The notes: a model not told the origin generated them from the letters alone. Positions 5,697 to 14,330 are shown, counted from the stretch's first letter. The stretch: DNA of 20,889 nucleotides from Bacteroidota bacterium (GCA_023432985.1 JAEZEQ010000039.1:1-20889), one strand, 5' to 3'. Made by a program: numbers and translations.

Positions 5697-7469
5697 CTAT
5701 ATTCCGCCCTCTCTTTCGGCCCGCATGCGGTCTATAAAATCGTAATCGATACGTACCACTTGGGTAATTTCGTCCGTACCTTCGGTATGAACCAGTTCGA
5801 GACAGCCGGGATATTTCTCTTCAATGGGATACAAACAATTGTGTATGGTATTAATAAACTGTCCGCTTATCTTACGTTTCACATCTACGCGCAATTGTGC
5901 CAGAATAAAATACTCCACTTTTACCTTAATCAATTCATTCATATTCACCCGATAGGGTGCATTTCTAAAATAGGCAATTAAGGCGTCGGCATCGCGCATT
6001 GGTTCTCCGCTCACACTATCGAGGGGGATTTTATAAATCGGATAAAAATTAAATCCTTTTCCATAAATATAAGACATGGGTTCTTTGCGGCTTACCACAT
6101 AGGCATCTTTAGGCAGATTATCGGCACACCATTCACTTGCTTTTAAAAAATTGACCCAATCCATACTATAGCCTTTATATTTATCGCCCTTCAGGTTGGC
6201 AATGGCTATGGGTATATTTTCATTGGCACGTTTGGTGGTACTGATTATGCCCGAAAAAAGAAAAGCAGCCATAAAAAGCAATACAAAAATCTGAAGAAAA
6301 TTTCTTTTTTTGTCGGCACTAAGTTTATATAAAACATAAAAGGAAGATGCCGAAATCATAATCGTATACACGGCAATAAAGCGATGTTGAGCCCAATTAA
6401 TCTGCAAGGCAAAATAGGTTGCTCCAAGTAGAACCAACATAATCCCCGAAAGCAATTGCATCATACGATCTTTATTGCGTATGGCCATAAAAAAAGCGAA
6501 TACTTGAAGCGAACTAAAAAGCAAGGCGATAAAGCCATAATTCTCGGGCTTCAGGTTAGTATAAGCCTTCATAAGTCCCAATGATTCCAGATAACGAACG
6601 GTATAAAATCGGGCATTAATCAAAAAACGATCTATCATTCCGCCCAGATCTTCCTTACCCATGGCCGGGTTATAACTATCCTTAAGCAGCATAGCACTTC
6701 CTTGGGCATTAAACTGATTGAGTCCGGGCCAAATAATTTCGAATATACCCTGACGCAGTAAATAAAAAGCAGCAAAAAAAGCCAGGTAAAACAATCCGTC
6801 TTTATATTTCTTTGCCAAGACAAACAAAACAAACATACAAAGAGGAACTACAGCCGCTATATTTCGGGTGGTAAATATGAGTACGGACAATAGGCCCAGG
6901 CATCCCACATATATCAATTTTTTCTTGGGTGCTACCGATTCTGCATTATCCAGATCCAACAAACGCGAAAAAGTAAGAAAAAGTAAAGAAATCAAAAACA
7001 AATAAAGCGCTTCGGTATAAGTAAAAGATGCATATTCGAGTAAAACCCAATTGAACACATACATCAGGAGACTAAACACCAAAATGGTAGAAGGGATTTT
7101 ATTTTTCAGGGCTTTAAAAAAGAAGAAAACAGACCCTATATAAAAGAGCATATTAAGAATTTTCATGGGCAATAATTGCATCCCGAAAATTTTTGTCACA
7201 AAGGAAAGGATAATAATATAGAGGGGAGCAGAGGCTGTATAAGGGTTGTCGAAGGGATTTAATCCCATTTTATAGGCCGAAACTATATACAAGGCATCAT
7301 CATTCCCTATAGAAATTTTACCTTGATACATCATCAAAGCCATAATACATCCCAGCAGGGGGAGTATCCATTGAAATAAGTGCATATGGCGATCAAAAAA
7401 TGCGTCTGTTTTTTGAAACAAGCCGCTCACTTCAGGTGTGTTTTTTTCCTTAGTTTGAGATAATGCCAT
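5697..7469 (-). CDS. Integral-membrane GT-C family glycosyltransferase (ArnT/PMT-like)
   Basis: A 590-residue polytopic membrane protein. The first membrane segment is about residues 33-48; a run of further hydrophobic segments continues to about residue 410, and a soluble periplasmic-type domain of about 180 residues ends the protein (GYSMDWVNFLKASEWCADNL, VVSRKEPMSYIYGKG, RDADALIAYFRNA). The first external loop carries GNDDALYI (55-62), matching the acidic catalytic pair expected in loop 1 of GT-C enzymes that use polyprenyl-phosphate sugars. The inferred role is transfer of a lipid-linked sugar to a glycan, lipid or protein on the outer face of the inner membrane. It is the third gene of the gtrA-fkbM-GT-C operon, 11 bases after the preceding stop. 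Donor and acceptor are unknown; a named symbol would be unsafe. Confidence 0.75.
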   Translation of the reverse strand: MALSQTKEKNTPEVSGLFQKTDAFFDRHMHLFQWILPLLGCIMALMMYQGKISIGNDDALYIVSAYKMGLNPFDNPYTASAPLYIIILSFVTKIFGMQLLPMKILNMLFYIGSVFFFFKALKNKIPSTILVFSLLMYVFNWVLLEYASFTYTEALYLFLISLLFLTFSRLLDLDNAESVAPKKKLIYVGCLGLLSVLIFTTRNIAAVVPLCMFVLFVLAKKYKDGLFYLAFFAAFYLLRQGIFEIIWPGLNQFNAQGSAMLLKDSYNPAMGKEDLGGMIDRFLINARFYTVRYLESLGLMKAYTNLKPENYGFIALLFSSLQVFAFFMAIRNKDRMMQLLSGIMLVLLGATYFALQINWAQHRFIAVYTIMISASSFYVLYKLSADKKRNFLQIFVLLFMAAFLFSGIISTTKRANENIPIAIANLKGDKYKGYSMDWVNFLKASEWCADNLPKDAYVVSRKEPMSYIYGKGFNFYPIYKIPLDSVSGEPMRDADALIAYFRNAPYRVNMNELIKVKVEYFILAQLRVDVKRKISGQFINTIHNCLYPIEEKYPGCLELVHTEGTDEITQVVRIDYDFIDRMRAEREGGI

Positions 7470-7480
7470 AATAGGTTTGA

Positions 7481-8209
7481 TTAGGTTTTATATAAAAACA
7501 AATTTAAGAAATCCATTCCTTTCAGGGCATGCATTTTTTGGGGATCAAAAGGAATGCGTTGGTTTTGGTCAATAATATCGACATGGAGTTGATGTTCCTG
7601 AAAAAAGGCGAGCAAAGCATCGGCGGAGGCTCCGGATTTAGCCAATCCTTCGGGCCAAAATTCCGAAATCACATGTAAGCTTTCGCTGCGTTGAATAAGC
7701 TTGGACATACCTTGAAAGGCAAAAAATTCAAAGCCTTGAATATCGATTTTAATAAATCCGGGTTTTTCATTTTCCGGGATAAAAGAGTCGAGTGCAATGC
7801 ATTTGATTTCTTCCACCGTATCGGCATTTTCTACCGGGTAAGTTCGGTGGTCCACATTCAGCATTTTACTTTTATACACCTTTAGTACGCCATTTTGGTT
7901 GCTTACAGCTGCTTGTACGGCAATCACCTGAGGCAGATGGCGGGTATTTTGTTTCAATCTTCTAAAGTTTTCGGAATCGGGTTCAAAGGCATATACCTTA
8001 CCGGTCTTACCCACTTTTTGGGCGAGGAAGGCTGTATAAAAGCCAATATTTGCACCAATATCAATCACAATATCCGATTCCTTAACACAGGCATCGATCA
8101 GCTTCAATTCGTATTGATCCTGTTTCTTTTTAAACAAGGGATAAATGCGATTATAAATGGGAAAAGCATGTTTAAAAAGCCAGTTACCTATGCGTATGGA
8201 AATTGTCAT
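7481..8209 (-). CDS. FkbM-family SAM-dependent methyltransferase (second copy)
   Basis: A 242-residue FkbM-family methyltransferase. Motif I is IVIDIGANIGFYTA (47-60), the acidic motif is VYAFEPD (72-78), and the family motif FIKIDIQGFEFFAFQG lies at 152-167, followed by LHVISEFWPEGL. It has no signal peptide or membrane segment, so it is cytoplasmic. It starts two bases after the stop of the GtrA-like gene and its stop is 11 bases before the GT-C start: the middle gene of a tight operon. It is clearly diverged from the FkbM protein at 4850 outside the motifs, so this is not a recent duplication. The likely role is O-methylation of the sugar handled by this locus; the position methylated is unknown. 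Confidence 0.85.
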   Translation of the reverse strand: MTISIRIGNWLFKHAFPIYNRIYPLFKKKQDQYELKLIDACVKESDIVIDIGANIGFYTAFLAQKVGKTGKVYAFEPDSENFRRLKQNTRHLPQVIAVQAAVSNQNGVLKVYKSKMLNVDHRTYPVENADTVEEIKCIALDSFIPENEKPGFIKIDIQGFEFFAFQGMSKLIQRSESLHVISEFWPEGLAKSGASADALLAFFQEHQLHVDIIDQNQRIPFDPQKMHALKGMDFLNLFLYKT

Positions 8210-8211
8210 AA

Positions 8212-8598
8212 TTAAGTAAAAGTAAAAAATTTATAGCCTAAAAAATTCCATATCATAGAAACGAAAACCGCCAAAAATTTAGCCAGCCAAAAATTCATTT
8301 TATATCTATCGTTCAAAATATAAATAGTGAGATTATTCACAATAAGTCCGCCCGTACTTACCACCATAAAAGCCATATATTGAGCGGCCATATCCGGATC
8401 AGAATTCTCGAAAGTCCAGCTTCGGTTCAAAAAATAATTACTGGTAGCAGCGAGGACAAAAGCGATACTGTTGGCAAGATACTTGTGAATCTTACAGACT
8501 TCTTTGAGCAGGTATGTAATACCAAAATCAATAATAAATCCGCTTAGACCTACCACTCCAAATTTTATCAATTGCAAGATGGGGATTCCGTATATCAT
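8212..8598 (-). CDS. GtrA-family membrane protein (lipid-linked sugar flippase)
   Basis: A 128-residue protein with four predicted membrane helices: about 8-28, 36-56, 72-93 and 101-123. Family marks are FGVVGLSGFIIDFGITYLL at the N-terminus, ANSIAFVLAATSNYFLNRSW in helix 2, and FVSMIWNFLGYKFFTF at the C-terminus. GtrA proteins are held to move polyprenyl-phosphate sugars across the inner membrane. Here the partners would be the GT2 fusion (donor synthesis) and the GT-C enzyme (transfer), the classic Gtr arrangement. It is the first gene of its operon and has a full-consensus promoter 16 bases upstream. I leave the symbol blank because the substrate is not known. Confidence 0.85.
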   Translation of the reverse strand: MIYGIPILQLIKFGVVGLSGFIIDFGITYLLKEVCKIHKYLANSIAFVLAATSNYFLNRSWTFENSDPDMAAQYMAFMVVSTGGLIVNNLTIYILNDRYKMNFWLAKFLAVFVSMIWNFLGYKFFTFT

Positions 8599-8614
8599 AT
8601 AAAAAGATAGGAGG

Positions 8615-8644
8615 CAAAAATAAAAGAAATAAACGGTAAGACAA
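8615..8644 (-). promoter_or_regulatory. Predicted promoter of the gtrA-fkbM-GT-C operon
   Basis: On the minus strand TTG (8644-8642), a 19-base spacer, then TATTTTTG (8622-8615), an exact fit to TTG-N17-23-TAnnTTTG. It ends 16 bases before the ATG at 8598. Confidence 0.6.
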
Positions 8645-8689
8645 ATCGGAATGATAAGGCTATAAATCCTTATTTTGCAGAAAAAAGAA

Positions 8690-9118
8690 ATGGCATTATT
8701 TTATTTCAATCTACTTCTTACCATTGCTCTTTGCGGCATATTATGGTTTATGCAGGTAAGTTATCTGCCTTTATTGAAACATATAGATTTGGTAAGCTTA
8801 CGTAATTCGGCAAAAGACAGACAAAGGAATTTGATTATGATCTTTTTTCCTCTTTTATCTTTTGAGTTATTGAGCAGTATATTTTTATTTTTCCTGACCA
8901 CACAAAGTGCGGCATATTATTATTTTGCCTTTGCCTTGATGTTGCAATTGTTTGGGCTGGCCTATATATTTATGCAGTATCAAAAAAGCAGTAAAGCATT
9001 TGATGAGACGGGACAAATAGATGCGCACAAAAAAATGATACGCGATCAATTGGTCATCACGGCCATCTGGAATTTGCGATTGATAAGTATAATTTTGGCT
9101 GTATTAGCAGATGGGTAA
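8690..9118 (+). CDS. Small four-helix membrane protein of unknown function
   Basis: A 142-residue protein with four hydrophobic segments, about residues 3-27, 49-69, 74-94 and 119-139. Visible marks are ILWFMQVSYLPLLK after helix 1, a charged loop (NSAKDRQRNL), FELLSSIFLFFL in helix 2, and a C-terminal segment QLVITAIWNLRLISIILAVL. The W-MQ-Y-PL and W-LR pattern resembles a widespread uncharacterised membrane family seen in many genomes, a weak match from memory. ATG 8690 is chosen over the in-frame TTG at 8675, which lies inside a promoter-like TTATTTTG. Its stop is one base from the pyrF stop on the other strand. It is divergent from the gtrA operon and has no clear functional link to either neighbour. 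Confidence 0.65.
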   Translation: MALFYFNLLLTIALCGILWFMQVSYLPLLKHIDLVSLRNSAKDRQRNLIMIFFPLLSFELLSSIFLFFLTTQSAAYYYFAFALMLQLFGLAYIFMQYQKSSKAFDETGQIDAHKKMIRDQLVITAIWNLRLISIILAVLADG

Positions 9119-9119
9119 A

Positions 9120-9923
9120 CTAGAAAGCCAATGCGGCCATTTCCTGAGCCAGGCTGCGAGCTTCCTTAGCAGCAGCTTCGGCGAAATCTTCTCCTGAGGA
9201 GGCGTAAATAATGGAGCGGCTGGCATTAATAAGCAGGCCTATATCTTCGGTTTTACCGTGTGCAATAACTTCCGACAAGCTTCCACCCTGCGCACCAACG
9301 CCGGGCACAAGTAAAAATGCCTTAGGGGCCAATGTGCGTATTTTACCCAAAAAATCGGCTTTAGTAGCGCCCACCACAAACATCAGTTTATCGCCATTGG
9401 GCCATAGTGTCGATTTCTGAATCACATCCAGGTAGAGTTCTTGTTGTCCCGTATTCGAAAATTGAAAATCGGCAGCTCCGGCATTACTGGTTAGAGCGAG
9501 CAGAATCGTGGTTTTATCTTCATATTTCAGAAAAGGGGCAATACTATCCGAGCCCATATAAGGGGCAACCGTAACGGCATCCGCTTTAAGTCCGTGAAAA
9601 AAAGCGCGGGCATACATATCGCTTGTATTGCCTATATCGCCTCTTTTGGCATCGGCAATAATAAAGTGATTGGAACCAATATAGGCTATGGTTTTCTCCA
9701 TAATTTCCCAGCCTTTTGCGCCGAGACATTCATAAAAAGCCGTATTCAATTTATAGCTGACACAATAATCGCGAGTAGCGTCGATTATGCGTTTATTAAA
9801 TTCAAAAACCGCATCGTCGTACTCGGCCAGTGCAGCGGGCAATTTCGTTGAATCTGTGTCTAAACCGACACAAAGAAAACTTTTCTTTTTTCGTATTTCC
9901 TGTATGAGTTCCTTTTGCGTCAT
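9120..9923 (-). CDS. pyrF: Orotidine 5'-phosphate decarboxylase
   Basis: A 267-residue cytoplasmic TIM-barrel enzyme that decarboxylates OMP to UMP, the last step of de novo pyrimidine synthesis. It is of the longer type 2 (about 270 residues) form. Visible marks: FLCVGLDTD (16-24) for substrate binding, YKLN (57-60), the catalytic DAKRGDIGNT (91-100) with the Asp-Lys-Asp array, VTVAPYMG (117-124), PGVGAQGG (207-214) and the phosphate-gripping NASRSI (233-238). The ATG at 9923 follows the prfA stop by two bases, so it is probably translated from the same message. Its stop is one base from the convergent membrane-protein gene, and I see no terminator there. Confidence 0.95.
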   Translation of the reverse strand: MTQKELIQEIRKKKSFLCVGLDTDSTKLPAALAEYDDAVFEFNKRIIDATRDYCVSYKLNTAFYECLGAKGWEIMEKTIAYIGSNHFIIADAKRGDIGNTSDMYARAFFHGLKADAVTVAPYMGSDSIAPFLKYEDKTTILLALTSNAGAADFQFSNTGQQELYLDVIQKSTLWPNGDKLMFVVGATKADFLGKIRTLAPKAFLLVPGVGAQGGSLSEVIAHGKTEDIGLLINASRSIIYASSGEDFAEAAAKEARSLAQEMAALAF

Positions 9924-9925
9924 AA

Positions 9926-10999
9926 TTAAATAAGTGCGCCTTCCTTTAATTTTTCGGCATTTTCGGCATTTTGTAATTCCTTAATAAAATCGTCGATTTC
10001 CCCATTCATTACTGCGTCTAAATTATAACTGCTGTAATTTATACGGTGATCGGTTACACGGCCCTGAGGATAGTTATATGTACGTATTTTCGCACTTCTA
10101 TCGCCCGTACTAACCATTGTTTTTCGTTTTTTAGAAACCTCTTCTTGGCGTTTATTATACTCGAGGTCATATAATTTGGTACGCAACATTTGCATGGCTC
10201 TTTCGCGGTTTCCGAGCTGCGTACGTTCGGTCTGACATACCACAACAATACCGCTTGGCCCATGGGTAAGCTGTACCTTCGTTTCCACCTTATTTACATT
10301 TTGTCCGCCCGCACCACCGCTTCGCGAGGTTTCCATTTTCACATCCGATTCTTTGAGATCTATATCCCATTCCTCGGCTTCGGGAAGAACTGCTACACTG
10401 GCGGCAGATGTATGCACACGGCCTTGAGATTCCGTTTCCGGAACCCTTTGTACCCTATGCACGCCACTTTCATATTTCAAGGTTCCGTAAACATCATTTC
10501 CTTCCACTTCAAAGATTACCTCTTTATAGCCTCCGGTAGTCCCTTCGTTGGTAGTAACCACATTTATTTTCCAACCTCTGCGTTCGCAAAAACGGGTATA
10601 CATACGAAACAAATCTCCGGTAAAAATAGAGGCTTCATCTCCGCCTGTTCCGGCTCTCAATTCCACAACCGCATTTTTAGAATCCTCCGGATCTTTGGGA
10701 ATCATCATAATGCGAATTTCCTCTTCGAGTTGCTCTTTCAGTGGTTCATTCGTTGCCAATTCCTCTTTCGCCAGTTCAATCAACCCGCTATCTTTCTCCG
10801 TACGCAAAATGTCTTTGGCACCCTCAATATTCTCAATGCATCTTTTATATTTTCCATAGGCTTCAACCAATGGTTCCAAATCTTTATACTCCTTATTGAG
10901 GCGCATAAAAATTTTATTATCGGAAATATTTGCCGGATCGGTCAACTTTTTTCCAATTTCTTCAAAACGTTCTTTTACAAATTCTAATTTATCGAGCAT
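9926..10999 (-). CDS. prfA: Peptide chain release factor 1
   Basis: A 357-residue class I release factor, the usual length for RF1. It reads UAA and UAG stop codons and triggers peptide release on the ribosome. The stop-recognition PxT motif is PET at 187-189, inside HRVQRVPETESQGRVHTSA, which marks RF1 rather than RF2. The catalytic GGQ is at 231-233 in SRSGGAGGQNVNKVETKV. The N-terminal helical domain (1-105) and domain 2 start (VVELRAGTGGDEASIF) are intact. It begins 23 bases after the purM stop and ends two bases before pyrF, so the three genes look like one operon. The internal frame of 265 residues on the opposite strand is a shadow. Confidence 0.97.
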   Translation of the reverse strand: MLDKLEFVKERFEEIGKKLTDPANISDNKIFMRLNKEYKDLEPLVEAYGKYKRCIENIEGAKDILRTEKDSGLIELAKEELATNEPLKEQLEEEIRIMMIPKDPEDSKNAVVELRAGTGGDEASIFTGDLFRMYTRFCERRGWKINVVTTNEGTTGGYKEVIFEVEGNDVYGTLKYESGVHRVQRVPETESQGRVHTSAASVAVLPEAEEWDIDLKESDVKMETSRSGGAGGQNVNKVETKVQLTHGPSGIVVVCQTERTQLGNRERAMQMLRTKLYDLEYNKRQEEVSKKRKTMVSTGDRSAKIRTYNYPQGRVTDHRINYSSYNLDAVMNGEIDDFIKELQNAENAEKLKEGALI

Positions 11000-11022
11000 T
11001 TTTTCTTAAAAAAATATACGCA

Positions 11023-12198
11023 TTAGGCGTAGGTAAAGCGGCCTAATTCCGATTCTATGATCAATTCATTCTTATCCGACTCTTCTACAAATCCGATTAT
11101 TTGTGCCTCTATACCGAGTTCGCGTGCCAAAGCGATCATTCCTTCAGCGGCTTCAGGTTTGGTATAGATTTCGAGTCTGTGTCCCATATTAAAAACCTTA
11201 TACATTTCTTTGGGGTCGGTTCCACTTTCTTTTTGGATCATTTTGAAAAGTGGAGGGATGGGCAACATATTATTTTTTACTATCTTTTTCTGCTCCACGA
11301 ATTTCAGTACTTTCGTTTGTGCGCCTCCGCTGCAATGGATAATTCCATGAATAGCTCTGCGATGCTTAGCAATAATTTTCTTAATGAGAGGCAGGTAGGT
11401 GCGTGTTGGAGAAAGCACGAGTTTGCCGGCCGGAATTCCGCTTTCCGGTTCAATATCCGTAAGCAATAAACTTCCCGAATAAGCCAGATCAGACGGCATA
11501 TTATAGGCGTCAAAACTCTCGGGATATTTTTGGGCATAAACTGGAGCAAACACATCATGCCGCGCAGAAGTGAGTCCGTTAGACCCCATTCCGCCATTAT
11601 ATTCCTTCTCCCATGCAGCCTGCCCATACGATGCAAAAGCAACAATAAGATCTCCGCCTTGAATATTGATATCAATAATATCCTTTTTTGGCACACGTGC
11701 AAAAGCGGTATAGCCGACATCGAGTGTGCGCACTATATCCCCAACATCAGCCGTTTCACCACCCGATAAATGCAGCTGAACACCTTGTTCTTTCATCTCA
11801 TCGATAAATTCCGTAGAAGCCGAGATGAGGGCAGCCAATGCTTCGCCGTTGATATAATTTTTATTCCGGCCTATGGTACTCGATAAAATAATATCATCGG
11901 TAATACCCACACAGGCCATATCGTCGAGATTCATCACGATAGAATCTTGTACGACCCCTTTCCAAACCGAGTTGTCTCCGGTTTCTTTCCAATACATATA
12001 AGCTAATGAGGTTTTGGTTCCTGCGGTATCGGCATGCATAACGTTGACATAGTCGGGGTCACCGGCTACTAGGTCGGGCATAATTTTACAAAAGGCATTG
12101 GGGAATAAACCTTTATCCAGGTTTTTAATTGCGTGATGTACATCTGTTTTATCGGCAGATACACCCCGTTTTTCATATTTAGACGCTTCCGGATTCAT
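11023..12198 (-). CDS. purM: Phosphoribosylformylglycinamidine cyclo-ligase (AIR synthetase), long Bacteroidetes form
   Basis: A 391-residue cytoplasmic enzyme that closes FGAM to AIR with ATP, step five of purine synthesis. It is longer than the roughly 345-residue E. coli type, as is usual in Bacteroidetes. Marks: YEKRGVSADKTDVHHAI near the start, MHADTAGTKTSLAYMYWKET (54-73), IVMNLDDMACVG (87-98), LSGGETADVGDIVRT (144-158), YNGGMGSNGLTSARHD and IHCSGGAQTK. The ATG at 12198 is preferred. A TTG at 12219 is in frame, but the added residues are atypical and that TTG lies inside the predicted -7 box. It is the first gene of the purM-prfA-pyrF operon. The promoter overlaps the terminator of the OmpA gene upstream. 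Confidence 0.93.
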   Translation of the reverse strand: MNPEASKYEKRGVSADKTDVHHAIKNLDKGLFPNAFCKIMPDLVAGDPDYVNVMHADTAGTKTSLAYMYWKETGDNSVWKGVVQDSIVMNLDDMACVGITDDIILSSTIGRNKNYINGEALAALISASTEFIDEMKEQGVQLHLSGGETADVGDIVRTLDVGYTAFARVPKKDIIDINIQGGDLIVAFASYGQAAWEKEYNGGMGSNGLTSARHDVFAPVYAQKYPESFDAYNMPSDLAYSGSLLLTDIEPESGIPAGKLVLSPTRTYLPLIKKIIAKHRRAIHGIIHCSGGAQTKVLKFVEQKKIVKNNMLPIPPLFKMIQKESGTDPKEMYKVFNMGHRLEIYTKPEAAEGMIALARELGIEAQIIGFVEESDKNELIIESELGRFTYA

Positions 12199-12216
12199 GA
12201 TAGTACTATTCGACTG

Positions 12217-12248
12217 CAAAGGAACAAAAAAGTACAGAGCATTCCCAA
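12217..12248 (-). promoter_or_regulatory. Predicted purM promoter overlapping an upstream terminator
   Basis: On the minus strand TTG (12248-12246), a 21-base spacer, then TTCCTTTG (12224-12217), one mismatch from TAnnTTTG. It ends 18 bases before the ATG at 12198. The TTG lies in the loop of the terminator hairpin, so opening of the promoter and folding of the upstream transcript involve the same DNA. Confidence 0.45.
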
Positions 12249-12266
12249 TAAATAGGAATGCTCTGT
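12234..12266 (-). terminator. Rho-independent terminator of the OmpA-family gene
   Basis: A perfect 12-base stem: ACAGAGCATTCC (12234-12245) and GGAATGCTCTGT (12255-12266) around a nine-base loop. Read on minus it is followed by ACTTTTTTG, giving a T-tract (12226-12231). It lies 28 bases after the stop codon of 12294-14330. The opposite strand has no T-tract after the stem. Confidence 0.8.
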
Positions 12267-12293
12267 GAAAAAATTATAGTATAAAGCGACAAA

Positions 12294-14330
12294 TTATTCT
12301 TCGCTATCCTCTTCTTCTTTTGGTGCAGGAGGTGCAGGAGGAACGAAGCTATCGTCCACTTTACGCAATTCCACACGACGGTTTAACTTATGTGCCAATT
12401 CAATTTCGTCTTTATCGGTCAAGGATTTAATAAAGTCCTCGGTCAACACCGTTCCTTTTTTGAAATTTCCAATATCTTCATACAAAGTACGCGGTACAGA
12501 TTCACCTTTACCGAGTGCTTTCAGACGTTTAGGGTCAATACCTTTAGAAATAAGGTTATCGAATACATATTTAGCACGTCTTTCGGATAGAGACTGGTTG
12601 GCTTCAACTGAACCGCGGTTATCCGTATGCGCGATCAATTCGGCAGTCATAGTCGGATTATCCTTCAAAATGCTATAAATTTTATCTACTGTATCTTGAT
12701 ATTCGGTATAATATTCAGCTTGTGCGAATACGAATAAGATATCAAAAGAGAGGGGAACATCGCTTGATTTCATGGTTAATTCCAGGTAAAGCGTAGTATC
12801 CTTACAGGTGGTCATAGGATCTATTTCTTTAGTAGAAAGTACACCATTATTTCCGAAATACTTGTCTTTACGAGCTACGATATCGTAGGATTCGTTAAAG
12901 GCCCCTTGCGGTAAAGTAGCTTTACCCGAACCATCGGTAGTAAACTCTACGGTTTCGCCGGCTGAATTTTTATAACTGATAACAGCTCCGGCAATGGGTG
13001 CTTTGGTAGACTCGTCAACAACAGTAGTAACGAGAGAGATATTACTTTTTGCAATTTCGAAAGTATAGATATCATCCTTACCTCTTCCGCCTGAACGGTT
13101 AGAAGTCAACAATCCTTTTTCATTAATACCGTCGAAAACGATGGCAAAATCGTCACCTTCAGAGTTGATGGGATAGCGCATATTTTCGGCATTATTCCAT
13201 TTACCCGGTGCAACGAGATTGGCTTTATATATATCCAATCCGCCCATACCCGACAAGCGGTCGCTCGAGAAATACAAACGGTCATCTGCACGCAGATAGG
13301 GGTACATTTCATTATCGGGCGTATTAATTTCGGGACCGAGGTTCACCGGATTTGTGAAATTACGCTGACGGCGCTCGTACTTAGCAACCCAAAGGTCCAT
13401 AGCTCCTTGTCCGCCCGGCATATCGCTGGCAAAAACCAGATAATTACCATCGGCAGAAATAGCGGGGTGTGCGGTTGCAAAAGAATCATCGGCAAGTGGA
13501 ATCAATTCGGGTGCAGACCATCCTTTACCTTGTTTACGTGCTTGAAAAATCTGACAGCCCACTTTCGTTTTCTTTTCAGCTCCACAACGGGTAAAATAAA
13601 TGGTATTAAAACGTTTATTTATAGCTGATGCTCCTTCACTACTTTTTGTATTAATCGGGTCTCCGACAGGAACGGGTTTACCCCATTTATTTCTTTTCTT
13701 ATCGAAGCTAACCGTATAAAGATCTTCCGGAGTTTGACCGGTAATAACATCAATTTTACCTAAACCATCTTCACGTTTACTGGTAAAAATAACCATATCG
13801 CCTTTCTTACTGGCATAAATCGGAGAGAAGTCATTCTCTTTGGTATTGAGGGCTTTTAAATTTTCTACGGTATAACAAGTGGGATTATTTTTATACATCA
13901 ATGCCGTTTCTATAGACTCTAAGCCTGCTTTAGCTTCGGCATTTTCGGGATTCTCTTTCAAAAAGTTTTCGAAATCGACTTTAGAATCTTCATAAAGTCC
14001 CATTTCTTTTTTAGAGATGGCTCTATACATAAACAATTTTGCTTCATCATAGCCCATTCTCTCGGAACGATCGAAATTTGAAATGGCCTTTTTATGGTCT
14101 TCCATATAGGTATAACACAGACCCATCATATAGTAGATGCAACCTTTTTCGTCTTTTGCTTTGGTTTTGGAAAGAGCCTTTTCATAAAACTCAAGTGCTC
14201 TGAAATAAAAACCTTGATTAAATTGCTTATTGGCCTCCAGGGCAAGTTTAGAATCACATTGAGCATTTGCGCCAAGGCTGCTTGCAATCAAAACAATTAT
14301 CGCTAATGCACTGTTTTTTAGAGACATCAT
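12294..14330 (-). CDS. PorE-like outer-membrane-associated protein: TPR, PD40 propeller, carboxypeptidase-regulatory-like domain, OmpA C-terminal domain
   Basis: A 678-residue exported protein. Residues 1-23 are a signal peptide ending ANAQ. About 28-145 are TPR-like helices (ALEFYEKALS, AISNFDRSERMGYDEAKLF). About 165-425 form a PD40/WD40-like propeller with repeated strands: GDMVIFTSKREDG, FNTIYFTRCG, GNYLVFASDMPGGQGAMDLW, DRLYFSSDRLSGMGGLDIY and GLLTSNRSGGRGKDDIY. About 431-515 are a CarboxypepD_reg-like beta domain. About 530-655 are an OmpA peptidoglycan-binding domain, with HTDNRGS, NQSLSERRAKYV (Asp570 and Arg585 for diaminopimelate) and NRRVE. A PPAPPAP plus acidic tail ends it. This domain order is that of PorE, a T9SS component that links the machine to peptidoglycan, but many Bacteroidetes paralogues share it, so no symbol is given. 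Confidence 0.85.
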   Translation of the reverse strand: MMSLKNSALAIIVLIASSLGANAQCDSKLALEANKQFNQGFYFRALEFYEKALSKTKAKDEKGCIYYMMGLCYTYMEDHKKAISNFDRSERMGYDEAKLFMYRAISKKEMGLYEDSKVDFENFLKENPENAEAKAGLESIETALMYKNNPTCYTVENLKALNTKENDFSPIYASKKGDMVIFTSKREDGLGKIDVITGQTPEDLYTVSFDKKRNKWGKPVPVGDPINTKSSEGASAINKRFNTIYFTRCGAEKKTKVGCQIFQARKQGKGWSAPELIPLADDSFATAHPAISADGNYLVFASDMPGGQGAMDLWVAKYERRQRNFTNPVNLGPEINTPDNEMYPYLRADDRLYFSSDRLSGMGGLDIYKANLVAPGKWNNAENMRYPINSEGDDFAIVFDGINEKGLLTSNRSGGRGKDDIYTFEIAKSNISLVTTVVDESTKAPIAGAVISYKNSAGETVEFTTDGSGKATLPQGAFNESYDIVARKDKYFGNNGVLSTKEIDPMTTCKDTTLYLELTMKSSDVPLSFDILFVFAQAEYYTEYQDTVDKIYSILKDNPTMTAELIAHTDNRGSVEANQSLSERRAKYVFDNLISKGIDPKRLKALGKGESVPRTLYEDIGNFKKGTVLTEDFIKSLTDKDEIELAHKLNRRVELRKVDDSFVPPAPPAPKEEEDSEE

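Noticed and set aside
10190..10987. 265-residue plus-strand frame opposite prfA
   Set aside because: A shadow of prfA, which carries intact PxT and GGQ motifs; the antisense protein is rich in Phe, His and Ile with no recognisable domain.
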